64,000 bases of DNA, taken from NCBI RefSeq assembly GCF_003058225.1, contig NZ_QBUG01000001.1:248001-312000 (forward strand), given 5' to 3'. The notes under the pieces were generated by a model that did not search any database, was not told where the DNA came from, and saw only the letters and a program-made list of their open reading frames with translations. This stretch comes from Promicromonospora sp. AC04 (GTDB lineage Bacteria; Actinomycetota; Actinomycetes; Actinomycetales; Cellulomonadaceae). Below, one piece after another: positions 53,673 to 63,162 of this stretch (within the stretch, counting starts at the first letter, position 1; each line of letters starts with the position of its first letter). The position numbers and the translations under genes are program-made.

Positions 53673-54428
53673 TCAGCGGGTGGTGATCAGCGTGCCGATC
53701 GGCTCGCCCGCAAGCGCGCGGGTGACGTTGCCCTCGCCCTCCATGCCGAAGACCCGCATCTGGACGTCGTTGTCGCGGCACATGGCCAGCGCCGTGTCGT
53801 CCATGACGCCGAGCCGGTTCACGAGCGCGTCGGTGTAGGTCAGGTGGTCGAGCTTCTTCGCGTCCGGGTTGCGGCGCGGGTCGGAGTCGTACACGCCGTC
53901 GACCCCGTTCTTGCCCATGACCACCTGCTCGCAGCCGGTCTCCAGGGCACGCTGCACCGCCACGGTGTCGGTCGAGAAGTACGGCATGCCGGCTCCCGCG
54001 CCGAAGATGACCACGCGGCCCTTCTCCAGGTGCCGGATCGCGCGCAGCGGGATGTACGGCTCGGCGACCTGGCCCATCGTGATGGCGGTCTGCACCCGCG
54101 TCTTGACGCCCGCCTGCTCCAGGAAGTCCTGCAGGGCGAGGCAGTTCATGACCGTGCCGAGCATGCCCATGTAGTCCGCGCGGGCCCGGTCCATGCCGGC
54201 CACGCTCAGCTCGGCGCCGCGGAAGAAGTTCCCGCCGCCGACGACGATCGCCACCTGCACGCCGTCGCGGACGGCCACGCCGATCTCCTTGGCCATGCGC
54301 CGGACGACGTCGGCATCGAGCCCGACGCTCCCGCCGCCGAACGCCTCGCCCGACAGCTTCAGGAGGACGCGCCGGGCCGGCTTGCCCTCTGCGTCCACCG
54401 CGAAGTTCTGGGTCGCCTCGTCGCTCAC
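53673..54428 (-). CDS. pyrH: uridylate kinase
   Basis: Converts UMP to UDP; a hexameric amino acid kinase-fold enzyme regulated by UTP/GTP. 251 residues: [62 protein letters not shown] and the C-terminal [22 protein letters not shown] 54428 starts MSDEATQ. It lies between tsf and frr, the standard order. Confidence 0.96.
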   Translation of the reverse strand: MSDEATQNFAVDAEGKPARRVLLKLSGEAFGGGSVGLDADVVRRMAKEIGVAVRDGVQVAIVVGGGNFFRGAELSVAGMDRARADYMGMLGTVMNCLALQDFLEQAGVKTRVQTAITMGQVAEPYIPLRAIRHLEKGRVVIFGAGAGMPYFSTDTVAVQRALETGCEQVVMGKNGVDGVYDSDPRRNPDAKKLDHLTYTDALVNRLGVMDDTALAMCRDNDVQMRVFGMEGEGNVTRALAGEPIGTLITTR

Positions 54429-54669
54429 TGGTCCGTCACCCTTCGATCGTCACTGCCGGGACACTGGCCCTCCCGGAATACTGCCCGACTCGCGGGCAAC
54501 GCACCTCTGCTCCGGGGCAGAGGCGTCCGGGCCGGCCTCGAGACCCCTGGTGCGAGGTGGAGCCGACCGGGCTCTACACCGCACCGAAAGTATCGAAGCC
54601 GCGCCGCGCTCCTGGGGGAGCGTGGCGTGCGAGCCGCCCCGTCGGACGGAACCGGCCCGCGTATGCGTC

Positions 54670-54701
54670 GGCCCGGCCCGCGCCGAAGCGCGAGCCGGGC
54701 C
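54670..54701. terminator. hairpin downstream of tsf
   Basis: Arms GGCCCGGC (54670-54677) and GCCGGGCC (54694-54701) with inner CGCG/CGCG pairing form a GC-rich hairpin just after the tsf stop, on the side of pyrH. It is a likely attenuator or terminator of the rpsB-tsf transcript. The rest of the 285-bp gap to pyrH shows no other feature. Confidence 0.6.
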
Positions 54702-54713
54702 GTACAAGCTGCG

Positions 54714-55553
54714 TCAGGAACCGACGCGGAAACGCACGAACGCGGTCAGGGAGCCGTTCACGGCGGCGATGTGCTTGCCGACCGTGGTCTTCGGGTCCTT
54801 GGCCAGCGGCTGGTCGATCAGGGCGACCTCCTTGAAGAAGCCGTTCAGCCGACCCTCGACGATCTTGGGCAGCGCCGCCTCCGGCTTGCCCTCGTTCTTC
54901 GAGGTCTCCAGAGCGATCGCCCGCTCCTTCTCGACGACGTCCGCCGGGACGTCCTCACGCGTGAGGTACTTCGGGGCCATCGCCGCGACGTGCTGCGCGA
55001 TGTCCTTGGCGACAGCCTCGCCCGCCTCGTCGGTGACGACGAGGACACCGATCGACGGCGGCAGGTCCTTGGCCGTCTTGTGCAGGTAGGTCGTGACCTT
55101 GAGGCCCTCGACGCGTGCGACGCGGCGCAGGACGATCTTCTCGCCCAGCGTCGCACCCTGTGCGGCGATGAGGTCGGCGACGGTGCCCTCCGCGGCGGGG
55201 GCGGACGCGGCCGCGACCTCGTCGGTTGCACCGGCGGCCGCAGCGGCCTCCAGGACGGCCTCGGCCAGAGCGATGAACTTCTCGTTCTTGACGACGAAGT
55301 CCGTCTCTGCGTTCAGCTCGATCATCGTGGCGGCCTGGCCGGCCGCGGTGTCCTCGACCTTGACGGCGACGAGGCCCTCGGACGTGGCGTTGCCCTCGCG
55401 CTTGGCGGCGCGGGCCAGGCCCTTGGTGCGGATGATCTCGATGGCCTTCTCGGCGTCGCCGTCGGCCGCGTCCAGGGCCTTCTTGACGTCGAGCATGCCG
55501 GCGCCGGTCCGCTCACGCAGCGCCTTGATGTCAGCGGCGGTGTAGTTCGCCAT
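54714..55553 (-). CDS. tsf: elongation factor Ts
   Basis: The nucleotide exchange factor for EF-Tu. 279 residues. N-terminal UBA-like ADIKALRERTGAGMLDVKKAL, the EF-Tu-contact TDFVVKNEKFIALAEAV, and a C-terminal dimerisation part with KDPKTTVGKHIAAV. GGAGG precedes ATG 55553. It follows rpsB with a 106-bp gap. Confidence 0.97.
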   Translation of the reverse strand: MANYTAADIKALRERTGAGMLDVKKALDAADGDAEKAIEIIRTKGLARAAKREGNATSEGLVAVKVEDTAAGQAATMIELNAETDFVVKNEKFIALAEAVLEAAAAAGATDEVAAASAPAAEGTVADLIAAQGATLGEKIVLRRVARVEGLKVTTYLHKTAKDLPPSIGVLVVTDEAGEAVAKDIAQHVAAMAPKYLTREDVPADVVEKERAIALETSKNEGKPEAALPKIVEGRLNGFFKEVALIDQPLAKDPKTTVGKHIAAVNGSLTAFVRFRVGS

Positions 55554-55659
55554 TGTTCTGGTCCTCCGTACAGTCGTGTTGTTCGTGGGAGGTCATGCGA
55601 CCTTCAGAAGCGGCGCGCCGGCCGGGTCGACGCGATGCGAACCCGGCCGGCGCAGTGCG

Positions 55660-56631
55660 TCACTTCTCGGTCTCGGCCTCGGCGGCCTCCGGAGCGACCT
55701 CAGCGGCAGCCTCGGGGGCTGCGGCCGGAGCGGCCTCGGCGACCTCCGCGGCCTCGATGACCTCGGCGGGAGCTGCCGGGGTCGCGGCCGCGGCAGCCTC
55801 GGCGGCGGCCTCGGTGACGGTGCCCTCGGCGGACTCGGCCGGGGTCTCGACGGTGCCCTCGGCGCCGGCCAGGAGCTCGCGCTCCCACTCGGCCAGGGGC
55901 TCGGCGGCGGCCTCGGCCTCGGCACCGGTCTTGTTGCCCGAGTGGCGCTGCATGAGGCCCTCGGCCGCGGCGTCCGCGATCACGCGGGTGAGCAGCGTGA
56001 CGGAGCGGATCGCGTCGTCGTTGCCCGGGATCGCGTAGTCGACCATGTCGGGGTCGCAGTTGGTGTCGAGGATCGCCACGACGGGGATGCCCAGCTTGCG
56101 GGCCTCGTCCACCGCGAGGTGCTCCTTGTTCGTGTCGACGATCCAGACGGCCGAGGGAACCTTGGCCATGTCACGGATACCGCCGAGGGTGCGCGCGAGC
56201 TTGTCCTTCTCGCGGCGCAGCACCAGGAGCTCCTTCTTCGTGAGGCCCGAGGCCGCCACGTCGTCGAAGTCGATCTCCTCGAGCTCCTTCATCCGCTGAA
56301 GGCGCTTGTGCACGGTGGTGAAGTTCGTGAGCATGCCACCGAGCCAGCGGTGGTTCACGTACGGCATCCCGACGCGGGCGGCCTGCTCGGCCACCGGCTC
56401 CTGTGCCTGCTTCTTGGTGCCGACGAAGAGGATCGAACCGCCGTGGGCGACCGTCTCCTTGACGAAGTCGTAGGCGGTGTCGATGAAGTGCAGCGACTGC
56501 TGCAGGTCGACGATGTAGATGCCGTTGCGCTCCGTGAAGATGAACCGCTTCATCTTCGGGTTCCAACGGCGGGTCTGGTGTCCGAAGTGGACACCGCTCT
56601 CGAGGAGCTGGCGCATGGACACGACGGCCAT
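55660..56631 (-). CDS. rpsB: 30S ribosomal protein S2
   Basis: S2 sits on the back of the 30S subunit and is needed for S1 binding. 323 residues: [46 protein letters not shown] and the [20 protein letters not shown] core. The last 80-odd residues are an Ala/Glu/Pro-rich acidic tail not present in most S2 proteins and probably disordered. ATG 56631 has GAAAGGA upstream. Confidence 0.96.
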   Translation of the reverse strand: MAVVSMRQLLESGVHFGHQTRRWNPKMKRFIFTERNGIYIVDLQQSLHFIDTAYDFVKETVAHGGSILFVGTKKQAQEPVAEQAARVGMPYVNHRWLGGMLTNFTTVHKRLQRMKELEEIDFDDVAASGLTKKELLVLRREKDKLARTLGGIRDMAKVPSAVWIVDTNKEHLAVDEARKLGIPVVAILDTNCDPDMVDYAIPGNDDAIRSVTLLTRVIADAAAEGLMQRHSGNKTGAEAEAAAEPLAEWERELLAGAEGTVETPAESAEGTVTEAAAEAAAAATPAAPAEVIEAAEVAEAAPAAAPEAAAEVAPEAAEAETEK

Positions 56632-57110
56632 GACACGTCCTTTCGGTGCGGTCCGGGATCGACCCGGGAGCTCCGCACGCATTTCAGGCGACACCAAGCT
56701 CAAAGCCCGGGCCGCGGTTCGGTTGCCGGCACCTCCGCTGTGAAGGTGCCCCTGGCGCCACGCCGTGCCGACGCCGACCCTTGGGCCGGACCACTGCCGG
56801 ACGCGACTTGATGTGACGCGCGATGTCGACCAGGCGCCTCCCTGGGGAACGCATGCCGGTCGCGGGTTGAAGTCTACCCGACCTGCCCCTGCGGCGAGGA
56901 CCCACGCGCTGCGCCGCGACTGTGATGTCGCACGCTCCCGCTGAGGCCGCTGTCCGGGCCGGATTCTGGGACTCGTCGCGCCACCCGGGAGACCCTCGCA
57001 ACGGCGGCAGCAGGCAGCGAGCGCGACCACAGGAGGGACTTGAGCGTATCTGTGCACAGGTGGGCTTCCGACGCCTGACGGCGCCGTGCGCTCGGGGCGA
57101 TGCTCATGGC
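56632..57110. other. 479-bp gap: rpsB leader and M23 promoter region
   Basis: No convincing gene lies here. On the minus strand, TAGACT (complement of 56871-56876) is a possible -10 element for rpsB, which would leave a leader of about 230 nt, long enough for S2 autoregulation, but no -35 match or known leader motif was recognised. On the plus strand, nothing stronger than scattered AGGAGG-like and TTGAG sequences precedes the peptidase gene. Confidence 0.4.
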
Positions 57111-57881
57111 ATGACGACCCTCCCGAACCGCTCCCCCGGCCGAGCCCTCCGCCGAGCCTCGGGCCCGGCCGCTCGCCGGGCCGCTCGCCCGGCGGCACGC
57201 CCGGCCCTTCGCCCGGCCCCCGACCTCGGCCGAATCTCGACGACCGTGGTCATAATCGCGCTGCTCACCGTCGTGCTCGTCACCCTGGCGGCGACCGCGC
57301 CCGCCGCCGCGGTGCGCTCCGGGCCCGACGTCGCCGTCCGTGCGGGTGTCGACGTCCGGCTCGTCTCGGACGACGGCGGCGGCCAACTTGTCTCGGACGG
57401 CGGCGCCCAGTCCCCGTGGACCGATGCCCCCGGGACCGGTTACGTGCCGCCGGTCCCCGGGGTGGACCCGCCGTCCGGCGTGGTGCGCATGTTCGACCCG
57501 CCCGAGAAGGAGTGGGGCGCGGGACATCGCGGCGTGGACCTGACCGCCCCGAAGGGCTCGCGCGTGCTGTCCCCCGGTCCGGGTGTCGTGACGTTCGTCG
57601 GACAGGTCGCACGGCGCGGGGTCGTGGTGGTCACCCATCCCGACGGGCTGCGTACGAGCCTGGAGCCGGTCGCCGCATCCGTGCCGGTCGGGGCGGCAGT
57701 CGCCGCGGGTTCGGTGATCGGCGTCGTCGAGGGCGGAACCGGCGATCCAGCCGACGGCGCGACGCCGAACCACTGCGCGCCCCAATCCTGCGTGCACTGG
57801 GGAGTGCGACGGGGCGAGCGCTACATCGACCCGCTGTCCCTGCTGGACCGCCCGCCGATCGTGCTGCTGCCGGACCGCTGA
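57111..57881 (+). CDS. M23 family metallopeptidase (LytM-like)
   Basis: About 256 residues. An Arg/Pro/Ala-rich N-terminus of 40 residues precedes a membrane helix or signal ([23 protein letters not shown]). The C-terminal domain has the LytM motifs [15 protein letters not shown] (His and Asp zinc ligands) and [10 protein letters not shown] (HxH-type region reduced to HWG). It would act on peptidoglycan cross-bridges or as a non-catalytic regulator; the second motif reads VHWG, so catalysis is plausible. The gene neighbours rpsB in many actinobacteria. The exact start is uncertain. Confidence 0.87.
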   Translation: MTTLPNRSPGRALRRASGPAARRAARPAARPALRPAPDLGRISTTVVIIALLTVVLVTLAATAPAAAVRSGPDVAVRAGVDVRLVSDDGGGQLVSDGGAQSPWTDAPGTGYVPPVPGVDPPSGVVRMFDPPEKEWGAGHRGVDLTAPKGSRVLSPGPGVVTFVGQVARRGVVVVTHPDGLRTSLEPVAASVPVGAAVAAGSVIGVVEGGTGDPADGATPNHCAPQSCVHWGVRRGERYIDPLSLLDRPPIVLLPDR

Positions 57882-58065
57882 CACGGCCCGATCAGGAGGC
57901 TCGATCGGCCACTCCGCCGTCGAACCGCAACCTAGAAGTCCACTGGACGACCCGAGCTGCAACTTGCGTGTCAATCGGCCGCCGGATGGACGGGTACCTT
58001 GCGATTCGGCCGCCGGGCCCCCGGCCACTCCAGCTGGGCGGTGGAGGGGTTTGGCGGCTCGGGGG
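57882..58065. repeat. intergenic inverted-repeat element related to 31747-31901
   Basis: Between the convergent M23 and xerC genes lie CGAACCGCAACCT (57921-57933) and, inverted, AGGT-like/TTGCGATTCGGCCG (about 57997-58013), with extra ATCGGCC copies. The core CGAACCGCAA matches the units of the repeat at 31.75 kb. It is probably a small dispersed palindromic element. Confidence 0.55.
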
Positions 58066-59019
58066 TCAGGCGCGGGGGAATGCCTGGGCGTAGACGCTGC
58101 GCAGGCGCTCGGCGTCCACGTGGGTGTAGCGCTGGGTGGTCGCGAGGTTCGCGTGGCCCAGCACCTCCTGCACGGCCCGCAGGTCGGAGCCGCCCTGGAG
58201 CAGGTGGGTCGCGGCGGAGTGCCGTAGTGCGTGCGGCGCGATGTCGTCGACCCCGGCCTGGGCCGCGAGGCGGTGCACGGCCTCGCGCACCTGGCGCTGG
58301 CCCCAGCGTCCGCCGCGCTCTCCCACGAGAAAGGCGTCGCCGGTGGTGGCTGTCATGAACGCGGGCCGGCCGTCGGTCAGCCAGGCGTCCACCGAGCGCG
58401 CCGCCGGGATGCCGAACGGGACCACCCGCTCCTTGCCGCCCTTGCCGAGCACCCGCACGAGCCGGTCTCGCGAGTCGACGTGCCCGACGTCGACCGACAC
58501 CAGCTCACCCACGCGGATTCCCGCGCCGTACAGCAGCTCCGCGGCGACCCACGACCGCAGGGCCGCCGGCCGGGCCGCCTCGTCGGCGTCGTCCGCGGCC
58601 GCTCGCGCGCCGTCGAGCAGGCGACTGGCCGCGTCCACGTCGAGCACGGTGGGCAGGGTGCGCGGCACCTTGGGGCTCGCGAGGCGGGCCGAGGGGTCGA
58701 CGGGCACCAGCCCGGAGCGGTGCGCCCAGCGCAGGAACGCGCGAGCGGAGGCACCCCGGCGGGCGAGCGTGGAGCGCGCGAGCCCTCGCTCCGACTGGGA
58801 CGCGAGCCACCCGCGAAGCAGCGTGAGGTCGATCGCGTCGAGACGCGTGCTGCCGTGCCGCATCGCGTACCGGAGAAGGTCGGTCACGTCGGCCACGTAG
58901 GCACGCCGAGTGTGGGCGGAGTGCCCGCGCTGCGCGTGGAGGTAGCTGGCGAACCGGGACACGGCGCCGGAAAACTGCTCGGGCAGCCGAGGCAAGCCGG
59001 ACAGGTCGGTAAGGTCCAC
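58066..59019 (-). CDS. xerC: tyrosine recombinase XerC
   Basis: Site-specific recombinase that resolves chromosome dimers at dif, with XerD. About 317 residues. An N-terminal SAM-like core-binding domain (AVSRFASYLHAQRGHSAHTR) is followed by the catalytic domain with Arg in YGAGIRVGELVSV, Lys in GKGGKERVVPFG, HALRHSAATHLL, HANLATTQRYTHV (His and nucleophile Tyr). Start GTG 59019 (VDLTDLSG) was chosen; the frame extends to 59181 without support. It lies in the conserved rpsB-xerC-dprA block, so it is the housekeeping enzyme rather than a phage integrase. Confidence 0.93.
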   Translation of the reverse strand: MDLTDLSGLPRLPEQFSGAVSRFASYLHAQRGHSAHTRRAYVADVTDLLRYAMRHGSTRLDAIDLTLLRGWLASQSERGLARSTLARRGASARAFLRWAHRSGLVPVDPSARLASPKVPRTLPTVLDVDAASRLLDGARAAADDADEAARPAALRSWVAAELLYGAGIRVGELVSVDVGHVDSRDRLVRVLGKGGKERVVPFGIPAARSVDAWLTDGRPAFMTATTGDAFLVGERGGRWGQRQVREAVHRLAAQAGVDDIAPHALRHSAATHLLQGGSDLRAVQEVLGHANLATTQRYTHVDAERLRSVYAQAFPRA

Positions 59020-59222
59020 GTTTGCCAGTGTGCCGCTCGCCTCCCGCGCGGTGAAGAAGGCGCGCCGCCCAGCTACGCTCGCGCGGCAGCGTCGGCAAGC
59101 TCGTGCTCGACCCCGCCGGCTGACCAGCAAGCTCGCTAGCGGTGCGGCCGCCGCGCCAACCCGGTCGGTGGCGCGCGCCAACGGTCAGGACGTGCACCAC
59201 CGATCAGTGCGCGCACCACCGG

Positions 59223-60683
59223 TCAGCGCCTGCGCCAGCCGCCGTCCTTCTGCTCGGCGAGGCCCATCAGCTCCAGCAGCCCGAGCGCACCCGTCGCGTC
59301 GCCGAGCGCGAGCCCTGCGGCACGGGCGATCGACCGTTCGTGCGCCGGCTTCCGGACGGGCAGGGCGTCGAGCACCGCCTTGCCCGCCGCGTCGAGGTCG
59401 TCGCCGAGCCTCGTCTCGCCCCTCCGCTGCGGCGCTGTCTCGCCCATGTCCCCGGCCAGCTCGGCGGCCTCGGCGGCGTCGGTGACACACACGGCGGCAC
59501 CGCTGCGTAGCAGCTCGTGGCAGCCGGCGGAGGCCATCGACGTGACCGGGCCCGGCACCGCACCCAGCGGGCGCAGCAGCGACACCGCGTGGTTGGCCGT
59601 GGACAGCGCGCCGGAACGCAACGCTGCCTCGACCACTACCGTGCCCGCCGTGAACGAGGCGATCAGCCGGTTCCGCTTGAGGAACCGCTGCTTGCCCGGC
59701 ACCGACCCGGGCGGCACCTCGCTCACCAGGGCGCCCTGCTCGATGGTCCGCCGCAGCAGGTCGGTGTTGCTCGCGGGGTAGAGCCGGTCGACTCCGCCCG
59801 CCAGGAACGCCACGGTCCGCGTCCCCGATACCAGTGCGCCCCGGTGCGCCTCCGCGTCGATCCCGTTGGCGCCGCCGGAGACGACGGTGAACCCGCGGTC
59901 GGCCAGCCCGCACGCCAGGGCCCGCGTCACGCGGATGCCGTAGTCGGTGCAGGCGCGCGAGCCCACAAGGGACACCGAGCGCGCCGCCAGCCGGGCCAGG
60001 TCAGGGTCACCGCGCACCCACAGCGACAGGGGCGCGGTGGCACCGAGCTCGGCGAGCGCCGTCGGCCAGCGTGGGTCGTCCGGGGTCAGGAACGTGCCGC
60101 CGTATCGGGCAAGCACAGCGAGCTCACCCTCGGGATCGAGCCGTTCGAGCCGGGGCGCCCAGCGCCGCACGGCGGCGACCACCAGGCCGGCGGCGCGTGC
60201 CCCGAAGGCTGATGGCCCCTCGGCGGCCGGCCCGAGCACGTGGCCCGGCGCGTCGGTCCGGCGGGCCGTACCCCAGTCCGCGCCGAAGCCGGAACCCGAA
60301 CCAGAACCCGAGCCCGAACCCGAGCCAGGGCCAGGGCCAGGGCCAGGGCCAGGGCCAGGGCCAACGCCAGTGCCAGTGCCAGTGCCAGCGCCAGCGCCAG
60401 CGCCACGCCCGGAGCCAACACCCGAGCCCACACCCCGACCCGCCCCTGAAGCCGGCACGCCACCGCCGCCGATCCGCCGGAGCGCGGCACCGGCCCGCTC
60501 GGGCGCCCGAGCAGCGTCGACCAGCCAGTCGAGCGCACCGACGGGCCCGAGATGCCCCACCAGCGCGCCGGCCACCGGATCCCCGGGCTCGGCGATCCGG
60601 CTCCAAGCGGCCCGCGCCAGCACCGGGTCCTCCGGGTCGAAGCTCAGGGCCGTGCGGGGTAGCTCGAAGAGCGACTCAGCCAT
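59223..60683 (-). CDS. dprA: DNA-processing protein DprA
   Basis: Loads RecA on single-stranded DNA during transformation. 486 residues. An N-terminal helical domain (to about 85), then a long Gly/Pro/Ser-rich insertion (about 85-140), and the Rossmann-like domain with RSVSLVGSRACTDYGIRV, VVSGGANGIDAEAHRGAL and KQRFLKRNRLIASFT. A C-terminal winged helix (about 430-480, KPAHERSIARAAGLALG) follows. The insertion is encoded by hexanucleotide tandem repeats (60292-60415). It overlaps comM by eight bases. Confidence 0.94.
   Translation of the reverse strand: MAESLFELPRTALSFDPEDPVLARAAWSRIAEPGDPVAGALVGHLGPVGALDWLVDAARAPERAGAALRRIGGGGVPASGAGRGVGSGVGSGRGAGAGAGTGTGTGVGPGPGPGPGPGPGSGSGSGSGSGSGFGADWGTARRTDAPGHVLGPAAEGPSAFGARAAGLVVAAVRRWAPRLERLDPEGELAVLARYGGTFLTPDDPRWPTALAELGATAPLSLWVRGDPDLARLAARSVSLVGSRACTDYGIRVTRALACGLADRGFTVVSGGANGIDAEAHRGALVSGTRTVAFLAGGVDRLYPASNTDLLRRTIEQGALVSEVPPGSVPGKQRFLKRNRLIASFTAGTVVVEAALRSGALSTANHAVSLLRPLGAVPGPVTSMASAGCHELLRSGAAVCVTDAAEAAELAGDMGETAPQRRGETRLGDDLDAAGKAVLDALPVRKPAHERSIARAAGLALGDATGALGLLELMGLAEQKDGGWRRR
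60292..60415. repeat. in-frame hexanucleotide tandem repeats inside dprA
   Basis: About 20 units of 6 bp in three families on the plus strand (GAACCC/GAGCCC, then GCCAGG, then GCCAGT/GCCAGC). On the coding strand they give GSGSGSGSG, PGPGPGPG and TGTGTG/AGAGAG. Because six bases are two codons, length changes keep the reading frame. Confidence 0.85.
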
Positions 60684-62223
60684 GGTTGCCTCCCGTACGC
60701 AGCAGCAGCGCGTTCCCGACGTCGGCCCCGGTGGGCGATCCGCGCCCCGCGAGATCTGCGATGGTCCAGGCGATCCGTAGCACCCGGTCCACGCCGCGCA
60801 GGCTGAGCCGGCCGTCGGTCATCGCCCGCTCGATCGGGTCGAGCAGACCGGGGCGCGGCCTGAGCAGGTCGCGCAGGAACCGCCCCGGCATCTCCGCGTT
60901 GGTCGACCACGGTGTGTCGACCAGCCGGGCCCGCGCGGCCTCACGCGCGGCGAGCACCCGGCCGGCCACGACCGACGTCGGCTCGGACGTGCCCTCCATC
61001 CGCTCGACCCGGTCGACCGGCTGGACCTCCACCTGCACGTCCACCCGGTCCAGCAGCGGTCCGGACAGCCGCGCGAAGTAGCGGCGCCGCGCAGCGGGCG
61101 AGCACGTGCACTCCAGCCCCTTGCCGATGGCGAGCCCGCACGGGCACGGGTTGGCCGCCATGACGAGCTGGAACCGGGCCGGGTAGCGCGCCGCGCCGCC
61201 CGACCGGTGGATCACCAGCTCGCCCTGTTCCAGCGGCTGGCGCAGCGTCTCCAAAACCTTGCTTCCGAATTCTGGCGCTTCGTCCAGAAAGAGAACTCCG
61301 CGGTGCGCCCGCGACACCGCCCCCGGGCGCGGCACACCGGACCCGCCGCCCACCACCGCCGCCTGCGTGGCGGTGTGGTGCGGGTCCTCGAACGGGGGCC
61401 GACGGATCAGTCCCCCGCCCGGGTCGAACGTACCCGCGACGGAGTGCACGGCGGTGACCTCGACGGCCTCCCGGTCGGTGAGATCGGGGAGGATCCCCGG
61501 CAGGCGGGAGGCCAGCATCGTCTTGCCCGCACCCGGCGGGCCGACGAGCAGCAGGTGGTGACCGCCGGCGGCCGCCACCTCCAGGGCCGCGCGCGGGCGC
61601 TCCTGTCCCACGACGTCGGCCAGGTCGCCCGGGAGGCGCGCGGGCAGCGCGGAGCGGGTCGGCTGCACGGCCACCACCTCGCGCACCAGCTCCGGCGGGC
61701 CGCCGTGCAGCGCCACCACCTCGGCCAGGCTCGCCGCGCCCACGACCCGGGCGCCCGGCACCAGCCGCGCCTCGTCGAGGTCGCCGGCCGCCACCACGAC
61801 GTCCGGGTATCCCGCGTCCACGGCCGCCGCGACCGTCGGCAGCACGCCGCGTACCGGCTGGATGCGCCCGTCGAGCCCGAGCTCGCCCAGGTGCACCACC
61901 CGGTCCAGGCCCACCCTGCTCAGCCCTGCCGACGCCGGCCCCTCGGCCCCCGCGAGGATCGCCACCGCGATAGCGAGGTCGTACGCGCTGCCCTGCTTGC
62001 GCAGCGAGGCCGGCGACAGGTTCACGGTGATCTTCTTGACCGGCCACGGCAGCCCCGTGGAGGTCACCGCCGCCCGCACCCGATCGCGTGACTCGCTCAG
62101 GGCGGCGTCCGGCAGCCCCACCAGCGTGAACCCCGGGACCGACGCCGCCAGGTGCGCCTGCACCTCCACCACGTGCCCCTGCATCCCGACGAGCGACACC
62201 GCTCGCGTGGTCGCTATCCCCAT
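60676..62223 (-). CDS. comM: ComM-like Mg-chelatase family AAA+ ATPase
   Basis: A hexameric helicase acting in branch migration during natural transformation. 515 residues. The N-terminal lon-like domain has AVSLVGMQGHVVEVQAHLAA and VNLSPASLRKQGSAYDL. Walker A is GPPGAGKTM, Walker B GVLFLDEAPEF, then MAANPCPCGLA and a Cys-rich turn. The C-terminal Mg-chelatase domain ends with LSLRGVDRVLRIAWTIADL. The ATG start (62223) overlaps the yraN stop, and the end overlaps dprA. Confidence 0.95.
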   Translation of the reverse strand: MGIATTRAVSLVGMQGHVVEVQAHLAASVPGFTLVGLPDAALSESRDRVRAAVTSTGLPWPVKKITVNLSPASLRKQGSAYDLAIAVAILAGAEGPASAGLSRVGLDRVVHLGELGLDGRIQPVRGVLPTVAAAVDAGYPDVVVAAGDLDEARLVPGARVVGAASLAEVVALHGGPPELVREVVAVQPTRSALPARLPGDLADVVGQERPRAALEVAAAGGHHLLLVGPPGAGKTMLASRLPGILPDLTDREAVEVTAVHSVAGTFDPGGGLIRRPPFEDPHHTATQAAVVGGGSGVPRPGAVSRAHRGVLFLDEAPEFGSKVLETLRQPLEQGELVIHRSGGAARYPARFQLVMAANPCPCGLAIGKGLECTCSPAARRRYFARLSGPLLDRVDVQVEVQPVDRVERMEGTSEPTSVVAGRVLAAREAARARLVDTPWSTNAEMPGRFLRDLLRPRPGLLDPIERAMTDGRLSLRGVDRVLRIAWTIADLAGRGSPTGADVGNALLLRTGGNHG

Positions 62224-62654
62224 CAGGCCACCGCCTCGAGGTGCTCGACGACGGCGGGCCCCTGCTCCTGCAGCGTCACCGCCACCACGTCGATGCGGAT
62301 CGCGCCGAAGCGCGTGCGCACGTCCGGCAGCACCGGCACCGGGCTGCCCGACGCCGTCTCCTCCCGCAGCCGCGCCGCGGCCAGGCGCTCCCGGAAGACG
62401 GTGAGCCACTGCCCCGTCAGCCGCTTGATGCGCGCCAGCTTGCGCGGCGTGACCGCCTCCGCGGGATGCCCGAAGCCCAGGCTCGACCGCGTCTTGACCT
62501 CGACCACCACCAGCACGTCGCCGTCGAGCGCGACGATGTCGAGCTCTCCGTCCTTGCCGCGCCAGTTGGTGTCGAGCACCTGCCAGCCACGTGCCTCCAC
62601 GTGCCGCAGGGCTACCCGCTCGCCGTACCGGCCCACGCCGTCTTTCTTCGCCAT
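62223..62654 (-). CDS. yraN: YraN family endonuclease-like protein
   Basis: A small Holliday junction-resolvase-like protein (UPF0102), about 143 residues. GRYGERVALRHVEARGW is followed by the nuclease core NWRGKDGELDIVALDGDVLVVVEVKTRSS, with E, D and ExK in the usual places. Function in vivo is uncertain. ATG 62654 (MAKKDGVG) has GGAGG at good spacing; GTG 62663 would overlap that site. It is coupled to comM. Confidence 0.92.
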   Translation of the reverse strand: MAKKDGVGRYGERVALRHVEARGWQVLDTNWRGKDGELDIVALDGDVLVVVEVKTRSSLGFGHPAEAVTPRKLARIKRLTGQWLTVFRERLAAARLREETASGSPVPVLPDVRTRFGAIRIDVVAVTLQEQGPAVVEHLEAVA

Positions 62655-62855
62655 CGCGTCCACCTCCGTGACCAGCCTTGGTCACGAAGGGGCCCGCCGA
62701 CGGCGCCGCCGGCTCACCTGTGCACGGATCGACGATCCACAGGCCCGGCGTCGCGCACGAACCGTTGGAATCTCGCCGAGAGGGTCTGTGCCGACCCTCA
62801 GGTAATTTCAGCCCGACTGTGTACGCCTACGCCCGGCCCAGCCGGAAGGACGGCG

Positions 62856-63155
62856 TCAGAGCGCCAGCTCGGCCTTCGCCAGCTCCTCGACGTTCACGTC
62901 CTTGAACGTCACCACGCGCACCGACTTCACGAAACGCGCCGAGCGGTAGACGTCCCACACCCAGGCATCGCCGAGCCGCAGCTCGAAGTACACCTCGCCC
63001 GCGGCGGACCGCACCTGCAGGTCCACCTGGTTGGCCAGGTAGAACCGGCGTTCGGTCTCCACCACATAGGCGAACAGGCCCACCACGTCGCGGTACTCGC
63101 GATAGAGCGCTAGCTCCATCTCCGTCTCGTAGTTCTCGAGGTCTTCGGCGCTCAC
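62856..63155 (-). CDS. DUF2469 family protein
   Basis: A 99-residue protein conserved next to rnhB and yraN in actinobacteria: MSAEDLENYETEMELALYREY and SVRVVTFKDVNVEELAKAEL are nearly invariant as I recall. Function is unknown. It starts seven bases after the rnhB stop, in one operon with lepB-rnhB. The 201-bp gap on to yraN has no gene; a small GTGACCA/TGGTCAC hairpin (62668-62685) sits just before the yraN ribosome site. Confidence 0.93.
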   Translation of the reverse strand: MSAEDLENYETEMELALYREYRDVVGLFAYVVETERRFYLANQVDLQVRSAAGEVYFELRLGDAWVWDVYRSARFVKSVRVVTFKDVNVEELAKAELAL

Positions 63156-63162
63156 GACGACA

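Noticed and set aside
58066-59019. Phage or genomic-island integrase
   Set aside because: The recombinase sits in the conserved rpsB-dprA-comM block and matches XerC; no att repeats or phage genes are near.
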